Of a stretch of DNA of 64,000 bases, positions 33,655 to 42,517 are shown piece after piece. The notes under the pieces were generated by a model. The model did no database searches, was not told the origin of the DNA, and saw only the letters and a list, made by a program, of their open reading frames with translations. Both the position numbers and the translations under genes were made by a program. How positions within the stretch are numbered: position 1 is the stretch's first letter; each line of letters begins with the position of its first letter. The stretch comes from Pedobacter chinensis. GTDB lineage: Bacteria > Bacteroidota > Bacteroidia > Sphingobacteriales > Sphingobacteriaceae. Location of the stretch: the NCBI RefSeq assembly GCF_003339865.1, contig NZ_QPKV01000003.1, positions 186,001 through 250,000 on the forward strand. The letters are read 5' to 3'.

Positions 33655-34318
33655 TCTGGCAGGAAAGATGCTGAAACAAGTTCAGCATGACGTGGTGGCT
33701 AGGCTGGGCGCTTAACGTGAAGGCTAGACATAACGCATAAAACACTATACATGAACGGTCGTCATCCTGAATTTTTCATTAATTTTTAAGGTTTTTATTG
33801 GTATTCAAGAGGGCTGCGCCATTTATTTCAGGACCTTAACAGCATGAAGGGATGGCTGGACCGGGTGCTTAAACGAGGTGGCTAGGCCAGGGGCTTAACG
33901 TGAAGGCTAGACATAACGTATAAAATACTATACATGAACGGTCGTCATCCTGAATTTTTCATTTGCTTTTAAGTTTTTATTGGTATTCAAGAGGGCTGCG
34001 CCGTTTATTTCAGGACCTTAATAGCATGAACGCATATAGCAGGAAAGATGCTGAAATAAATTTACTTCGTAGCTTTCCGCTTCGCTACAGGTCAGCATGA
34101 CGTGGTGGCTAGACCAGGCGCTTAAACGAGGTGGCTAGACAAATACTTAAAACACCATACATGAACGGTCATCATTCTGAATTTTTCATTTGTTTTTAAG
34201 TTTTTATTGGTATTCAAGAGGGCTGCGCTGTTTATTTCAGGATCTTAATAGCACGAACGCATAGCAGGAAGGATGTTGAAAATATTTACTTCATGGCTTC
34301 GCAATGGGTCAAACATGA
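33655..34318. repeat. Tandem array of three ~183-227 base repeat units
   Basis: The gap between ybeY and the DUF4175 gene (about 800 bases) contains no gene. It is filled by three units beginning GGTGGCTAG at 33694, 33877 and 34104, with spacings of 183 and 227. Each has ATACATGAACGGTC (33747, 33930, 34157) and TTATTGGTATTCAAGAGGGC, with the TCCTGAA and TTTCAGGA arms inverted around it. The second unit carries an extra block ATTTACTTCGTAGCTTTCCG matching the inverse of 25351-25413. A hairpin GCTGAA-ACAAG-TTCAGC lies at 33670-33686. Confidence 0.85.
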
Positions 34319-34330
34319 CAATACGTTAGC

Positions 34331-37300
34331 TTATGGCGCCATACTCAATGATTTTAAATACTCAGCAATTTTATTCTTATAGTAATAATTCAATGAAGGA
34401 GGTAATTTCTGTAACATATCACTTCCATTCTGTTGCTGCTTTTTAAACTGATCAAGCATTTTCTGATAAGATGGCGGAAATTCTTTGGCCGCCTTACTTT
34501 CGCGTTTAGAATCTTCTTCCTGGTCACGTTCTGCCTTTTCTGCTTCTAGAAGCTTGGTTAACAACTCTTTCTGTCTGTTTAAAGTTTCTTGCTGTAAGCG
34601 TTTGTTAACTAAGTCGCTCTCCGTTTGTTTCATTTCTTTAATGGCCTCGTTCAGGTTACCCATTTTTCCAGTACCATCTTTATTTTCTTCACGGTTGATC
34701 TTTTCCAAAGCCTGCCGAATCATTTGTTGTTGCTGAGCCATCTTTCCAAACTCCTGACTCATTTGTCCCTTACCCACGGTACCTTGATTGTCACCAGATT
34801 TTTGCATCTGTTCTCTTGCTTTCTGCATGCTTTTATTCAACTGCTCCTGCATTTGAGAAAGCTGTTTCATGCTTTGTTTTTGTTTCTTGCCACTACCAGC
34901 TTTAGCATTCTTTTGCATATTCTGCAATTGATTTAATGCTTCGCTCAACATCAGGCTTAGGTTGTTAATTGATGTCATGGTAAACTGCTGGTAACGATTT
35001 GCTTCTGCTGTTCTTCTATCACCCAGATTCTCTAAACTCTTATCCAGATTAAAATTAATTTTGTTCATTTCCTCATTAACCGTCGATTCGATTTGAGGAA
35101 CACGTTTACTTAAAGCATACAGACTATCGGCTATGGTTTTAAGATTATCCTTAATACCGCGTTGTTTCTGCACGTTGGTGGTGTAAGATGGATCAGCCTG
35201 ATTCATCCTCCTTAAAGCAAGCATTACTTTTTCCTGTTCAAATGAAGTATTTAGCAAATTTTCCAGCAAACGGCGTAGCTCTTTAGCGTTGAGGTTATTC
35301 TCCATTTCCTCGCCCTGTTGCTGCATCTCGCTCATCTTTTTCGATAACTTTTCCATCTGCTCGCCGGCTTTCTGCTGTTTCTGACTGGCGCCTTTCGAAT
35401 CTTTTTTATCTAAGGCGTCTTTACTGTCTTGCTGTTCTTTTTGAATATCCTGCACATCTTTTTCAGGGTTTTCAAATGGGTTTGGTTTTTCTAAAGCCTG
35501 ATTTTTTTCTTCAAGCTTCTTTAAATCATTCTTCAAATCGTCCATTTCCTTGTTCAAAGCATCCTGCTTTTGTTTAAGCGATTCGTTATCCTGTTTTTTA
35601 GCTGCAGTTTCTTTGCTTAACTCTTTTTGTTCTTTAGCCAGTTCATTTAAACGGTCTATATCATTTTGAAGATTTTGCTCAAATTCCAATTGTTTGTAGA
35701 GTTCCAAAATCCTGTCCAATTCATTTTTAAGCGTTTTATTATCCAGCTGCATTTTTGAAAGCTCATTCTGCGTTTGATCTTTGTTCCGCTCATTCATCAG
35801 GTTTTGCAATTTCTGCAAAAGTGCTTTGGTTTTATCATCCAGCACATGATCAAACAAATCCTTGATCTGCTTTTGTTTCTCTAAAAGTTCTTCCGTTTGT
35901 TTTTGGTCTTCCTGTTGCTGAATGTTTTTATCATTCTGTGCTTTAATTTCTTTTATAGCTTCATCCAATTGTTTCTGTTTATCCAATAAAGCTTCAATTT
36001 GCTTTTTATCTTCAAACGAAATTTGTTTTTTATCAATCAGGCTTTCTGCAACTTTTTTACTTTCCTTTTCGATGGTGTTTGCCAAACGAACTGCCGATTG
36101 TATTTTTTGTTTTAGTGCCTGATTACTCGCATTTATCTGTTCTGCAGTTTCTTTTTTAGTGGGTTGTTTAAAAGTTTTAATTTCCGAACGTGTAATTTTT
36201 GACCCATTAACACCATCATTATCAGCTACTTCAAAATAGTATTCAATTTCTTGTCCTGGTTTTGCAGTTATAGCTTTCAAATCCCAGAAATAGAAAAATG
36301 TATTTTCTGTTGCATTTGCTTTTATGGCAATATTCCTGGTAACCGTGCTAATTACTTTGTTATTTTCTTTGATGTTATATTTGAAACTCAATCTGCTAAA
36401 ACCATAATCATCAGTTACTTGTCCGCTGAAATAAAAAGCCTTATTACTTAACGAATCTGGCTTTTCTTCAACCTGAATAGTGGGCGATTGATCTTTAATT
36501 ACAGTGATTTGGTGGGAAAGCGAATCTTTTAATGTTACAAATTCATTTTTCGGCGTGATGCTATACTTTGAATGATTTCTAATCGTAGCGCTAAAGGCAG
36601 ATTTATTTTCTGCTACCTTTAAAATATTTTCGGTGCCGTTTAAAATGAATAAAAGTGAGTTGCTTTGTCCGGTTTTAAAGTTCCAGATAACACGGGTTCC
36701 TTCAGGCAAAAGCATATCGCCAACGTTAGAAATTACTTCTTGTTTTTTGCCTAAATAGGCTGGATAATTTAAAGTTGCTGTTGCATTTAATAATTCAGGG
36801 CGGGGCTTAACACTAACAATAAATATAGGAGAGCTAAACCCGGCACCTTTGAAAATCAATTTTTTATCGCTCTGGATATTTTTGATGCTGTAATTAAATT
36901 TACTGATGTTTTCTTTTTCAAGTTTATAAGTATTTTTGCCATCCTCTACATAAACTTCAGCAGGTAATTCATCGCCAGAGAGTTTCAAATTTATGGTCAG
37001 ATCATCGCCCTGCGTAACGGTTAAACTTTTATTTAAAATTGAAAAACTAAAAGGCGCTTTAGGAGCAATGTATTCATCGTATTTAAAAAAACTATTCGTT
37101 CCCTCACGCAAAATTGCGGGTGCAATCAATCCGATTAATAAGATGATGGAAAGGGGGATAAATAAGTATTTTAAATATTTCCGGTTATCATTTATCCTAA
37201 CAGCTGTATAAAAAGGAACAGGTTTTAATTCGGTTATTTTCTGATCTATGCTGGCTAAAATCAATTGGTTATTTTCGGGAAAATTTTCTGCCAGTTCATG

Positions 37301-37648
37301 GAGTTGCAAAGTGTTCAACAGTTTATCCTTAATATCAGAAAAGTGATTTCCAATGATTATTGATGCTTCATCAAAAGACAGATGTTTCCCCAGTTTCAAC
37401 ATGGAGAATAAAGGCTTGATGATTAAAAAACCAATCAGCAATAAGCCAAGCAATAAATAGGAAAAGAAGATAAAGGTTTTAAATTGAGCGCCAGGATTTA
37501 AATAATAGAGGCTAAGGAAAACAAGTAAGTACAGCGCCAGAAGTATTGCAGCAACATAAATGCTTCCCCGTAAAATTTTATTTAAATAAAATTTACGGAT
37601 AAATTCATCTATCTTTTTCAGTAAATCGCTGTAATTATTGCTTACCAT
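34331..37648 (-). CDS. DUF4175 family membrane protein with long coiled coils
   Basis: A 1105-residue protein conserved in Bacteroidota. The N-terminus has two adjacent membrane helices (about residues 28-50 and 58-80) and a third at about 150-175 (YLKYLFIPLSIILLIGLIAP). A periplasmic Ig-like/beta-rich region follows (to about 490; SNVGDMLLPEGTRVIWNFKT). From about 490 to 1090 it is a very long, lysine/glutamine/glutamate-rich coiled coil with many KQKQ and QQQ repeats. The function is unknown; the layout suggests an inner-membrane-anchored protein spanning the periplasm. No partner gene is adjacent. The start ATG at 37648 is the only sensible one. Confidence 0.82.
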   Translation of the reverse strand: MVSNNYSDLLKKIDEFIRKFYLNKILRGSIYVAAILLALYLLVFLSLYYLNPGAQFKTFIFFSYLLLGLLLIGFLIIKPLFSMLKLGKHLSFDEASIIIGNHFSDIKDKLLNTLQLHELAENFPENNQLILASIDQKITELKPVPFYTAVRINDNRKYLKYLFIPLSIILLIGLIAPAILREGTNSFFKYDEYIAPKAPFSFSILNKSLTVTQGDDLTINLKLSGDELPAEVYVEDGKNTYKLEKENISKFNYSIKNIQSDKKLIFKGAGFSSPIFIVSVKPRPELLNATATLNYPAYLGKKQEVISNVGDMLLPEGTRVIWNFKTGQSNSLLFILNGTENILKVAENKSAFSATIRNHSKYSITPKNEFVTLKDSLSHQITVIKDQSPTIQVEEKPDSLSNKAFYFSGQVTDDYGFSRLSFKYNIKENNKVISTVTRNIAIKANATENTFFYFWDLKAITAKPGQEIEYYFEVADNDGVNGSKITRSEIKTFKQPTKKETAEQINASNQALKQKIQSAVRLANTIEKESKKVAESLIDKKQISFEDKKQIEALLDKQKQLDEAIKEIKAQNDKNIQQQEDQKQTEELLEKQKQIKDLFDHVLDDKTKALLQKLQNLMNERNKDQTQNELSKMQLDNKTLKNELDRILELYKQLEFEQNLQNDIDRLNELAKEQKELSKETAAKKQDNESLKQKQDALNKEMDDLKNDLKKLEEKNQALEKPNPFENPEKDVQDIQKEQQDSKDALDKKDSKGASQKQQKAGEQMEKLSKKMSEMQQQGEEMENNLNAKELRRLLENLLNTSFEQEKVMLALRRMNQADPSYTTNVQKQRGIKDNLKTIADSLYALSKRVPQIESTVNEEMNKINFNLDKSLENLGDRRTAEANRYQQFTMTSINNLSLMLSEALNQLQNMQKNAKAGSGKKQKQSMKQLSQMQEQLNKSMQKAREQMQKSGDNQGTVGKGQMSQEFGKMAQQQQMIRQALEKINREENKDGTGKMGNLNEAIKEMKQTESDLVNKRLQQETLNRQKELLTKLLEAEKAERDQEEDSKRESKAAKEFPPSYQKMLDQFKKQQQNGSDMLQKLPPSLNYYYKNKIAEYLKSLSMAP

Positions 37649-38000
37649 ATCACTGTAAATGTAAAAATTGTTCCTATCAATTAAAAGTAACCCATATTAA
37701 GGTAACGTCTTTATTTCAAATAATTTCACTATGGTATAAATTCTAAAGTAAAAAAATCAATGATAGATCGGATACATCTGTTTTTTTAAATCGGGATGGC
37801 TTAAATGCAAATTGCCGGAGTAGAAAAAGACTTTAAAGCAAATAGAGTTTAATAATTGATAAAAGAATGGTTAATTAGTTAATGATTGACAAGCTTACCC
37901 AACTGCATAAGCTTTTGTTTTTGCTAATAAAATGGTTACATTAAGTTTAATTTTGTTTCGTTTTAAAAAATTACTTTTGATTCCCTAACAAAAAACAAAT
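37649..38000. promoter_or_regulatory. Divergent region with -7 box candidate for the GDPD-GH16 gene
   Basis: This 352-base AT-rich gap holds no gene. TACTTTTG at 37972-37979 fits TAnnTTTG 21 bases before the ATG at 38001. The nearest upstream TTTG is 16 bases away, shorter than the usual 19-21. No repeat was recognised. Confidence 0.35.
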
Positions 38001-39506
38001 ATGAAACGAGTATTTACTTTAATGTTTATGGTATTAATTTTTACCACAGCCTTTGCTCAAAAATTTAACTGGAACAAAAACCAGGTTATTGCTCACCGGG
38101 GAGCGTGGAAGAAAAATAAATTCCCTGAAAACTCAATAGCATCACTAAATGAAGCTGTTCGCCTGGGTTGTTATGGATCTGAATTTGATGTTTGGATGAC
38201 TTTGGATAAAGTTTTAGTTGTAAACCATGATGCAGAATTTCAAGGTTTAACGATTGAGAAGGTAAATTATGCAGATCTGCTAACCAAAAGCCTGAGCAAC
38301 GGAGAAAAAATACCTACGCTTGAAAGTTATTTACTGGCTGGTAAAAAACAAAGATCAACCAAATTGATTCTGGAAATCAAACCATCATTAATAAGCAAAG
38401 AGCGTGGAATAGCCGTTACCAATGCCTGTATCGAAATGGTTAAAAAACTGGGTGTTGTGGATTGGACAGAATATATCAGTTTCGATTATGACTATTGCAA
38501 AGAGGTTATAAAGTTATTACCAAAAGCAAAAGTTGCTTATTTAAAAGGCGATATAAGTGCTGAACAAATGAAAGCTGACAAATTAACGGGTGTGGATTAT
38601 CATTACAGCGTTTATCAAAAAGATGGCTGGATAGAAAATGCGCACAAATTAGGCCTAACAGTAAATGCCTGGACGGTAAATACAGCACCAGAAATGCAGT
38701 GGTTGCTGGCTCATCAGGTAGAATATATTACAACCAACGAACCTGAATTGCTTTTTGAAGGAATAAAGAAAACACCGGTAGCTACAGGTTGGAAATTAAA
38801 ATGGAGCGATGAGTTTGATGATGCTGGTTTGCCTTTAACTAAAAACTGGAGTTACAATGTAGGTGGAAAAGGTTGGGGAAATAATGAACTGCAATATTAT
38901 ACTGAAGCTGATTCTACAAATGCTAAAGTTAAAAAAGGAAACTTAAACATTACAGTGGTAAAAGCTGATAAAGAAAGCAACCATTACACTTCAGCCAGAT
39001 TGGTCACTAAAAACAAGTTCGACTTTAAATATGGCAGGGTAGAAGTAAGGGCAATTTTGCCAAAAGGACGTGGTTTATGGCCGGCAATTTGGGCTCTACC
39101 AACTGAGGCAAAATATGGAGGCTGGCCAAAAAGTGGCGAAATTGATATCATGGAGCATGTTGGCTACGAACCTGATAGCGTTTACGGAACCGTTCATACT
39201 GAAAAATTTAACCATGTGATCCATACTCAGGTTGGCAAAGGCGTTAAAATAAACCCGTATAATGATTATCATGTTTATGCGGTAGAATGGTTTAAAGATA
39301 AAATCGATTTTTTTGTTGATGATCAAAAATATTTAACTTTTAAAAACACTGGAAAAGGATCTGGTGATTGGCCTTTCGATCAAAACTTTCATATTATTTT
39401 AAATGTTGCCGTTGGTGGCGGTTGGGGTGGTAAAAAAGGCGTTGATGAAACTATTTTCCCTGCTACAATGAAAATCGATTACGTGCGGGTTTTTGAAAAA
39501 GAATAA
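38001..39506 (+). CDS. Secreted GDPD-GH16 fusion: glycerophosphodiesterase plus beta-glucanase
   Basis: A 501-residue exported two-domain enzyme. A signal peptide (residues 1-20, ending FAQ) is followed by a glycerophosphodiester phosphodiesterase domain (about 25-255) with AHRGAW (31-36), FPENS, GSEFDVWMTLD (E61, D63 metal ligands) and NHDAEF (H76). This domain hydrolyses glycerophosphodiesters to glycerol-3-phosphate and an alcohol. The second domain (about 262-501) is glycoside hydrolase family 16, laminarinase/lichenase type. Its active site GEIDIMEHVG has nucleophile E380 and acid/base E385, preceded by LWPAIWALP. GH16 enzymes cut beta-1,3 or mixed beta-1,3/1,4 glucans. The combination in one chain is unusual. 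It precedes a phosphocholine-type phospholipase C on the same strand. Confidence 0.9.
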   Translation: MKRVFTLMFMVLIFTTAFAQKFNWNKNQVIAHRGAWKKNKFPENSIASLNEAVRLGCYGSEFDVWMTLDKVLVVNHDAEFQGLTIEKVNYADLLTKSLSNGEKIPTLESYLLAGKKQRSTKLILEIKPSLISKERGIAVTNACIEMVKKLGVVDWTEYISFDYDYCKEVIKLLPKAKVAYLKGDISAEQMKADKLTGVDYHYSVYQKDGWIENAHKLGLTVNAWTVNTAPEMQWLLAHQVEYITTNEPELLFEGIKKTPVATGWKLKWSDEFDDAGLPLTKNWSYNVGGKGWGNNELQYYTEADSTNAKVKKGNLNITVVKADKESNHYTSARLVTKNKFDFKYGRVEVRAILPKGRGLWPAIWALPTEAKYGGWPKSGEIDIMEHVGYEPDSVYGTVHTEKFNHVIHTQVGKGVKINPYNDYHVYAVEWFKDKIDFFVDDQKYLTFKNTGKGSGDWPFDQNFHIILNVAVGGGWGGKKGVDETIFPATMKIDYVRVFEKE

Positions 39507-39559
39507 AAGTATTGTCGTCATTCCCGCGAAGGAGGGATCCAATGTCATTAAGTTAAGGA

Positions 39560-39960
39560 AAAAAATAATTGTTATTTTGAACGCAGTGACCGCGAAGCAG
39601 CTACGAGTAAATCCCAAACCTACGGGTGCTGTACCTTGGTTTACCGCTGAATTGTTTTTGTAAAGGGTATTGTAATTATTAAAGTTTTGTGTTCCATCGC
39701 CAGGAGATTATTCAGGTGTTTCCTGCAGATGCCGCTGATTACGCAGATAAAATAGCCTGCGTAATTTTCTTAAATCTGCGGGATATTCTTTCTTAGGAAC
39801 TTAAGTTAAAATTCATTATCAGGAGATTATTCCATATGCTTCGCAACTCTTCACTGCGTTTAGAATGACAAAGCTGGAATGTGTCTGTCATTCTGAGGAA
39901 TGAAGAATCCCTAACCTACGGGTGCTGTACCTTGGTTTGCCGCTGACTTTATTTTTGTAA
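39560..39960. repeat. Dispersed intergenic repeat, copy 3, with internal direct repeats
   Basis: This lies in the 582-base gap between the GDPD-GH16 and PLC genes; no gene is seen there. In reverse complement it matches copies 1 and 2: ACGCAGTGAAGAGTTGCGA, TTTTAACTTAAGTTCC, TTACGCAGGC and ATTCAGCGGTAAACC. CCTACGGGTGCTGTACCTTG occurs twice (about 39619 and 39915, 296 bases apart), each followed by GGTTTnCCGCTGA. Confidence 0.75.
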
Positions 39961-40088
39961 GTGAGCAACCAACCGCTACTGCATACAAACCTTTCTCTCG
40001 ATTTTTTTATATCGAATGCGCTGATATCTCCATTTAGGATTCTTGACTTTTTACCTATCTTGCAGTATCTAAGCTATTTTGTATAATT

Positions 40089-42458
40089 ATGGACTCACGT
40101 AGAGAATTTTTAAAAAAGGCGGCTTTGCTCGCCGGTGCCACGGGTATAGCCAATACTTTGCCCAGCTCGGTATTAAAGGCCATGGCAATTAATGCCGAAC
40201 CCGGCAGTACTTTTTACGATGCAGAGCACATCGTATTCCTGATGCAGGAAAACCGGTCATTTGATCACATGTTTGGGAAAATGAAGGGTGTTCGCGGATT
40301 TAATGACCCGCATCCACACATTCAGCCAGATGGAAATAAGGTTTGGCTGCAAAAAGATGGGCAAGGCTATACCTATGCGCCGTTTCATGTTGATATCAAC
40401 AAAACCAAAATTACCTGGCAAGGTGGTTTGCCTCATTCGTGGAATGATCAGGTTGCTGCCAGAAACGGTGGACGGTATGACAAATGGATACCCGTAAAAA
40501 CACCAATGACTTTGGCTTACTATGACCGGAACGACATTCCATTCTATTATGCTTTTGCCGATGCGTTTACCATTTGCGATCAACATTTCTGCTCATCGCT
40601 AACCGGAACTACGCCAAACAGACTGTTCTTTTTTACAGGAACAGTAAGAGGAGAAAAAAATGCCAATCGCATTGCAGTAGTTAATAATGACCAGGCAGAA
40701 TCTCAAAATAATGTTTTTGTAGATTGGCCAACCTTTCAGGAAATACTTGAAGATAATGGCATCGATTGGAGAATTTATCAAAATGAACTTTGGACATCAA
40801 AGCTTCCTGAAGGAGAAATTGATGATTGGTGCGGAAATTACGGAGATAATCCAATAGAATATGTAAAACGACACCATGTGAAGTTATCTGCATATTTCAG
40901 AAAGAATGGAGATACCACAACTAACCCGGCGTTAACCGCGGCTGAGGTTCAGGCGAAATATGACAAATTATCAGAAAGAGAAAAAAAACTGATCGATAAA
41001 GCATTTCAAACCAATATCAGCGAAAAGGATTATTTAGACTTAGCACCTTTCACTTTTACCAATGATCAGGGCAAATCTGAAACAATAAATGTTCCGAAAT
41101 GCGACATCTTTCATCAATTCAGAAAAGATGTGGATAGTGGAAAATTGCCAACGGTTTCCTGGCTGGTTGCTCCACAAAGATTTTCTGATCATACCAGCTC
41201 TCCACTTTATGGAACCTGGTATGTAAGTGAGGCCCTTGATATTTTAACCAAAAACCCAGAGGTTTGGAAAAAAACAATTTTTGTATTAACCTATGATGAA
41301 AATGATGGTTATTTTGATCATCAACCACCCTTTGTTGTGCCAAATCCCGATGATCCCTCTAGCGGAAAAGTATCTGATGGAATAAATTATGCAGTTGATT
41401 TCGAAGGCAGAAAGGGTAGTCCAATCGGCTTGGGTTACCGGGTTCCGTTAATTATTGCATCTCCCTGGAGCAAGGGTGGTTTTGTAAATTCTCAGGTTTT
41501 TGATCACACTTCATCCTTAATGTTTATGGAGAAATGGTTGAGTAAGAAAACAGGAAAAAACATTAAAAGCAATAACATCAGCGATTGGAGAAGAAATATT
41601 TGCGGCGATTTAACATCGGTGTTCAGGCCATATAGTGGCGAAGAAATCAAATCTCCCGAACCTTTAAAACGTGATGCTGTTGTAACAAGCATCGGTAATG
41701 CCAAAAATAAACCCGCACAAGTCGGACCAACTGCTTTAAACAAAAACGAAGTTGGCAAGATCAATAAATTTGAAGCATTTTCTGCCCAAACTTCAGTGCA
41801 TGCACCTAAGCAAGAAAACGGAACCAAGCCTGCCTGTGCTTTACCTTATCAATTAATGGTTGATGGAAATTTAGTTAATAACCACTTTGAGTTTACTTTC
41901 CAATCAGCCAAAACACTTTTTGGAAATGAAATTGAAAATGTGGGGGCGCCGTTTAATATGAATACCGTTGCCAACTTTAAAGGAGTGGCCGGAAAAACCT
42001 GGGCATATGCAGTGAAGGCTGGCGATGTTTTAAAAGATAAAATCAGTATCGAAGATTTTGATAACGAAATTTATGACTTCCGGATTTCAGGACCAAATGG
42101 ATTTTACAGGCATTTTGTGGGGAGTAAAAAAAATCCTTCGATTAACATCAAGGCCCATTATGAGCAAAGCGGATTGGTAAGTAAAAAACTTACCGGGAAT
42201 TTGGTTTTCTCTATTGAAAATAAAAGCACTGCAGCTGTGAATATTCAAATTATTGATAATAAGTATAAAGCAGCAACGCAAGGTTTGAATATAAAGCCAA
42301 AATCAAGTATTGACATTCCGTTGAAATTATCAAAAAATGGCCATTGGTACGATTTTAGTATCCGGCAAACCGGAAATAATGTTTTCAATCATCGTTACGC
42401 AGGTAAGGTAGAAACGGGAGAAATAACAATAACCGATCCTTTTATGGGCAACGCATAA
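40089..42458 (+). CDS. plcN: Phosphocholine-specific phospholipase C, Tat-exported
   Basis: A 789-residue phosphoesterase of the non-hemolytic/phosphocholine-specific PLC family. The N-terminus DSRREFLKKAALLAG is a twin-arginine signal (R4-R5), so it is exported folded. The phosphoesterase domain (about 45-530) has HIVFLMQENRSFDHMFG, the motif with metal-binding and catalytic residues, then CSSLTGTTPNRLFF, VLTYDENDGYFDHQPPF and FDHTSSLMFMEKWL. Two C-terminal DUF756 beta-sandwich domains follow (about 600-690 and 700-785). It should release phosphocholine (or a related headgroup) from phospholipids. The symbol reflects the family; the exact paralogue (plcC/plcN) is uncertain. Confidence 0.92.
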   Translation: MDSRREFLKKAALLAGATGIANTLPSSVLKAMAINAEPGSTFYDAEHIVFLMQENRSFDHMFGKMKGVRGFNDPHPHIQPDGNKVWLQKDGQGYTYAPFHVDINKTKITWQGGLPHSWNDQVAARNGGRYDKWIPVKTPMTLAYYDRNDIPFYYAFADAFTICDQHFCSSLTGTTPNRLFFFTGTVRGEKNANRIAVVNNDQAESQNNVFVDWPTFQEILEDNGIDWRIYQNELWTSKLPEGEIDDWCGNYGDNPIEYVKRHHVKLSAYFRKNGDTTTNPALTAAEVQAKYDKLSEREKKLIDKAFQTNISEKDYLDLAPFTFTNDQGKSETINVPKCDIFHQFRKDVDSGKLPTVSWLVAPQRFSDHTSSPLYGTWYVSEALDILTKNPEVWKKTIFVLTYDENDGYFDHQPPFVVPNPDDPSSGKVSDGINYAVDFEGRKGSPIGLGYRVPLIIASPWSKGGFVNSQVFDHTSSLMFMEKWLSKKTGKNIKSNNISDWRRNICGDLTSVFRPYSGEEIKSPEPLKRDAVVTSIGNAKNKPAQVGPTALNKNEVGKINKFEAFSAQTSVHAPKQENGTKPACALPYQLMVDGNLVNNHFEFTFQSAKTLFGNEIENVGAPFNMNTVANFKGVAGKTWAYAVKAGDVLKDKISIEDFDNEIYDFRISGPNGFYRHFVGSKKNPSINIKAHYEQSGLVSKKLTGNLVFSIENKSTAAVNIQIIDNKYKAATQGLNIKPKSSIDIPLKLSKNGHWYDFSIRQTGNNVFNHRYAGKVETGEITITDPFMGNA

Positions 42459-42461
42459 AAA

Positions 42462-42489
42462 TATCCCCCATTTCGGGGGATAGCTTTTG
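42462..42489 (+). terminator. Hairpin after the PLC gene
   Basis: TATCCCCC-ATTTC-GGGGGATA forms a stem of up to eight pairs starting four bases after the stop, followed by GCTTTTG. The T-tract is weak, so termination may be partial. Confidence 0.6.
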
Positions 42490-42517
42490 AAAGGAATTAT
42501 ATTTATTTTGTATTAAC

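Noticed and set aside
33655..34318. CRISPR array
   Set aside because: Units are about 183-227 bases with imperfect copies and no short regular repeats or spacers, and no cas genes are near.
34485..34936. Open frames rich in S/L/F opposite the DUF4175 coiled coil
   Set aside because: They are the antisense of Q/K/E-rich coding sequence; no independent start or family.
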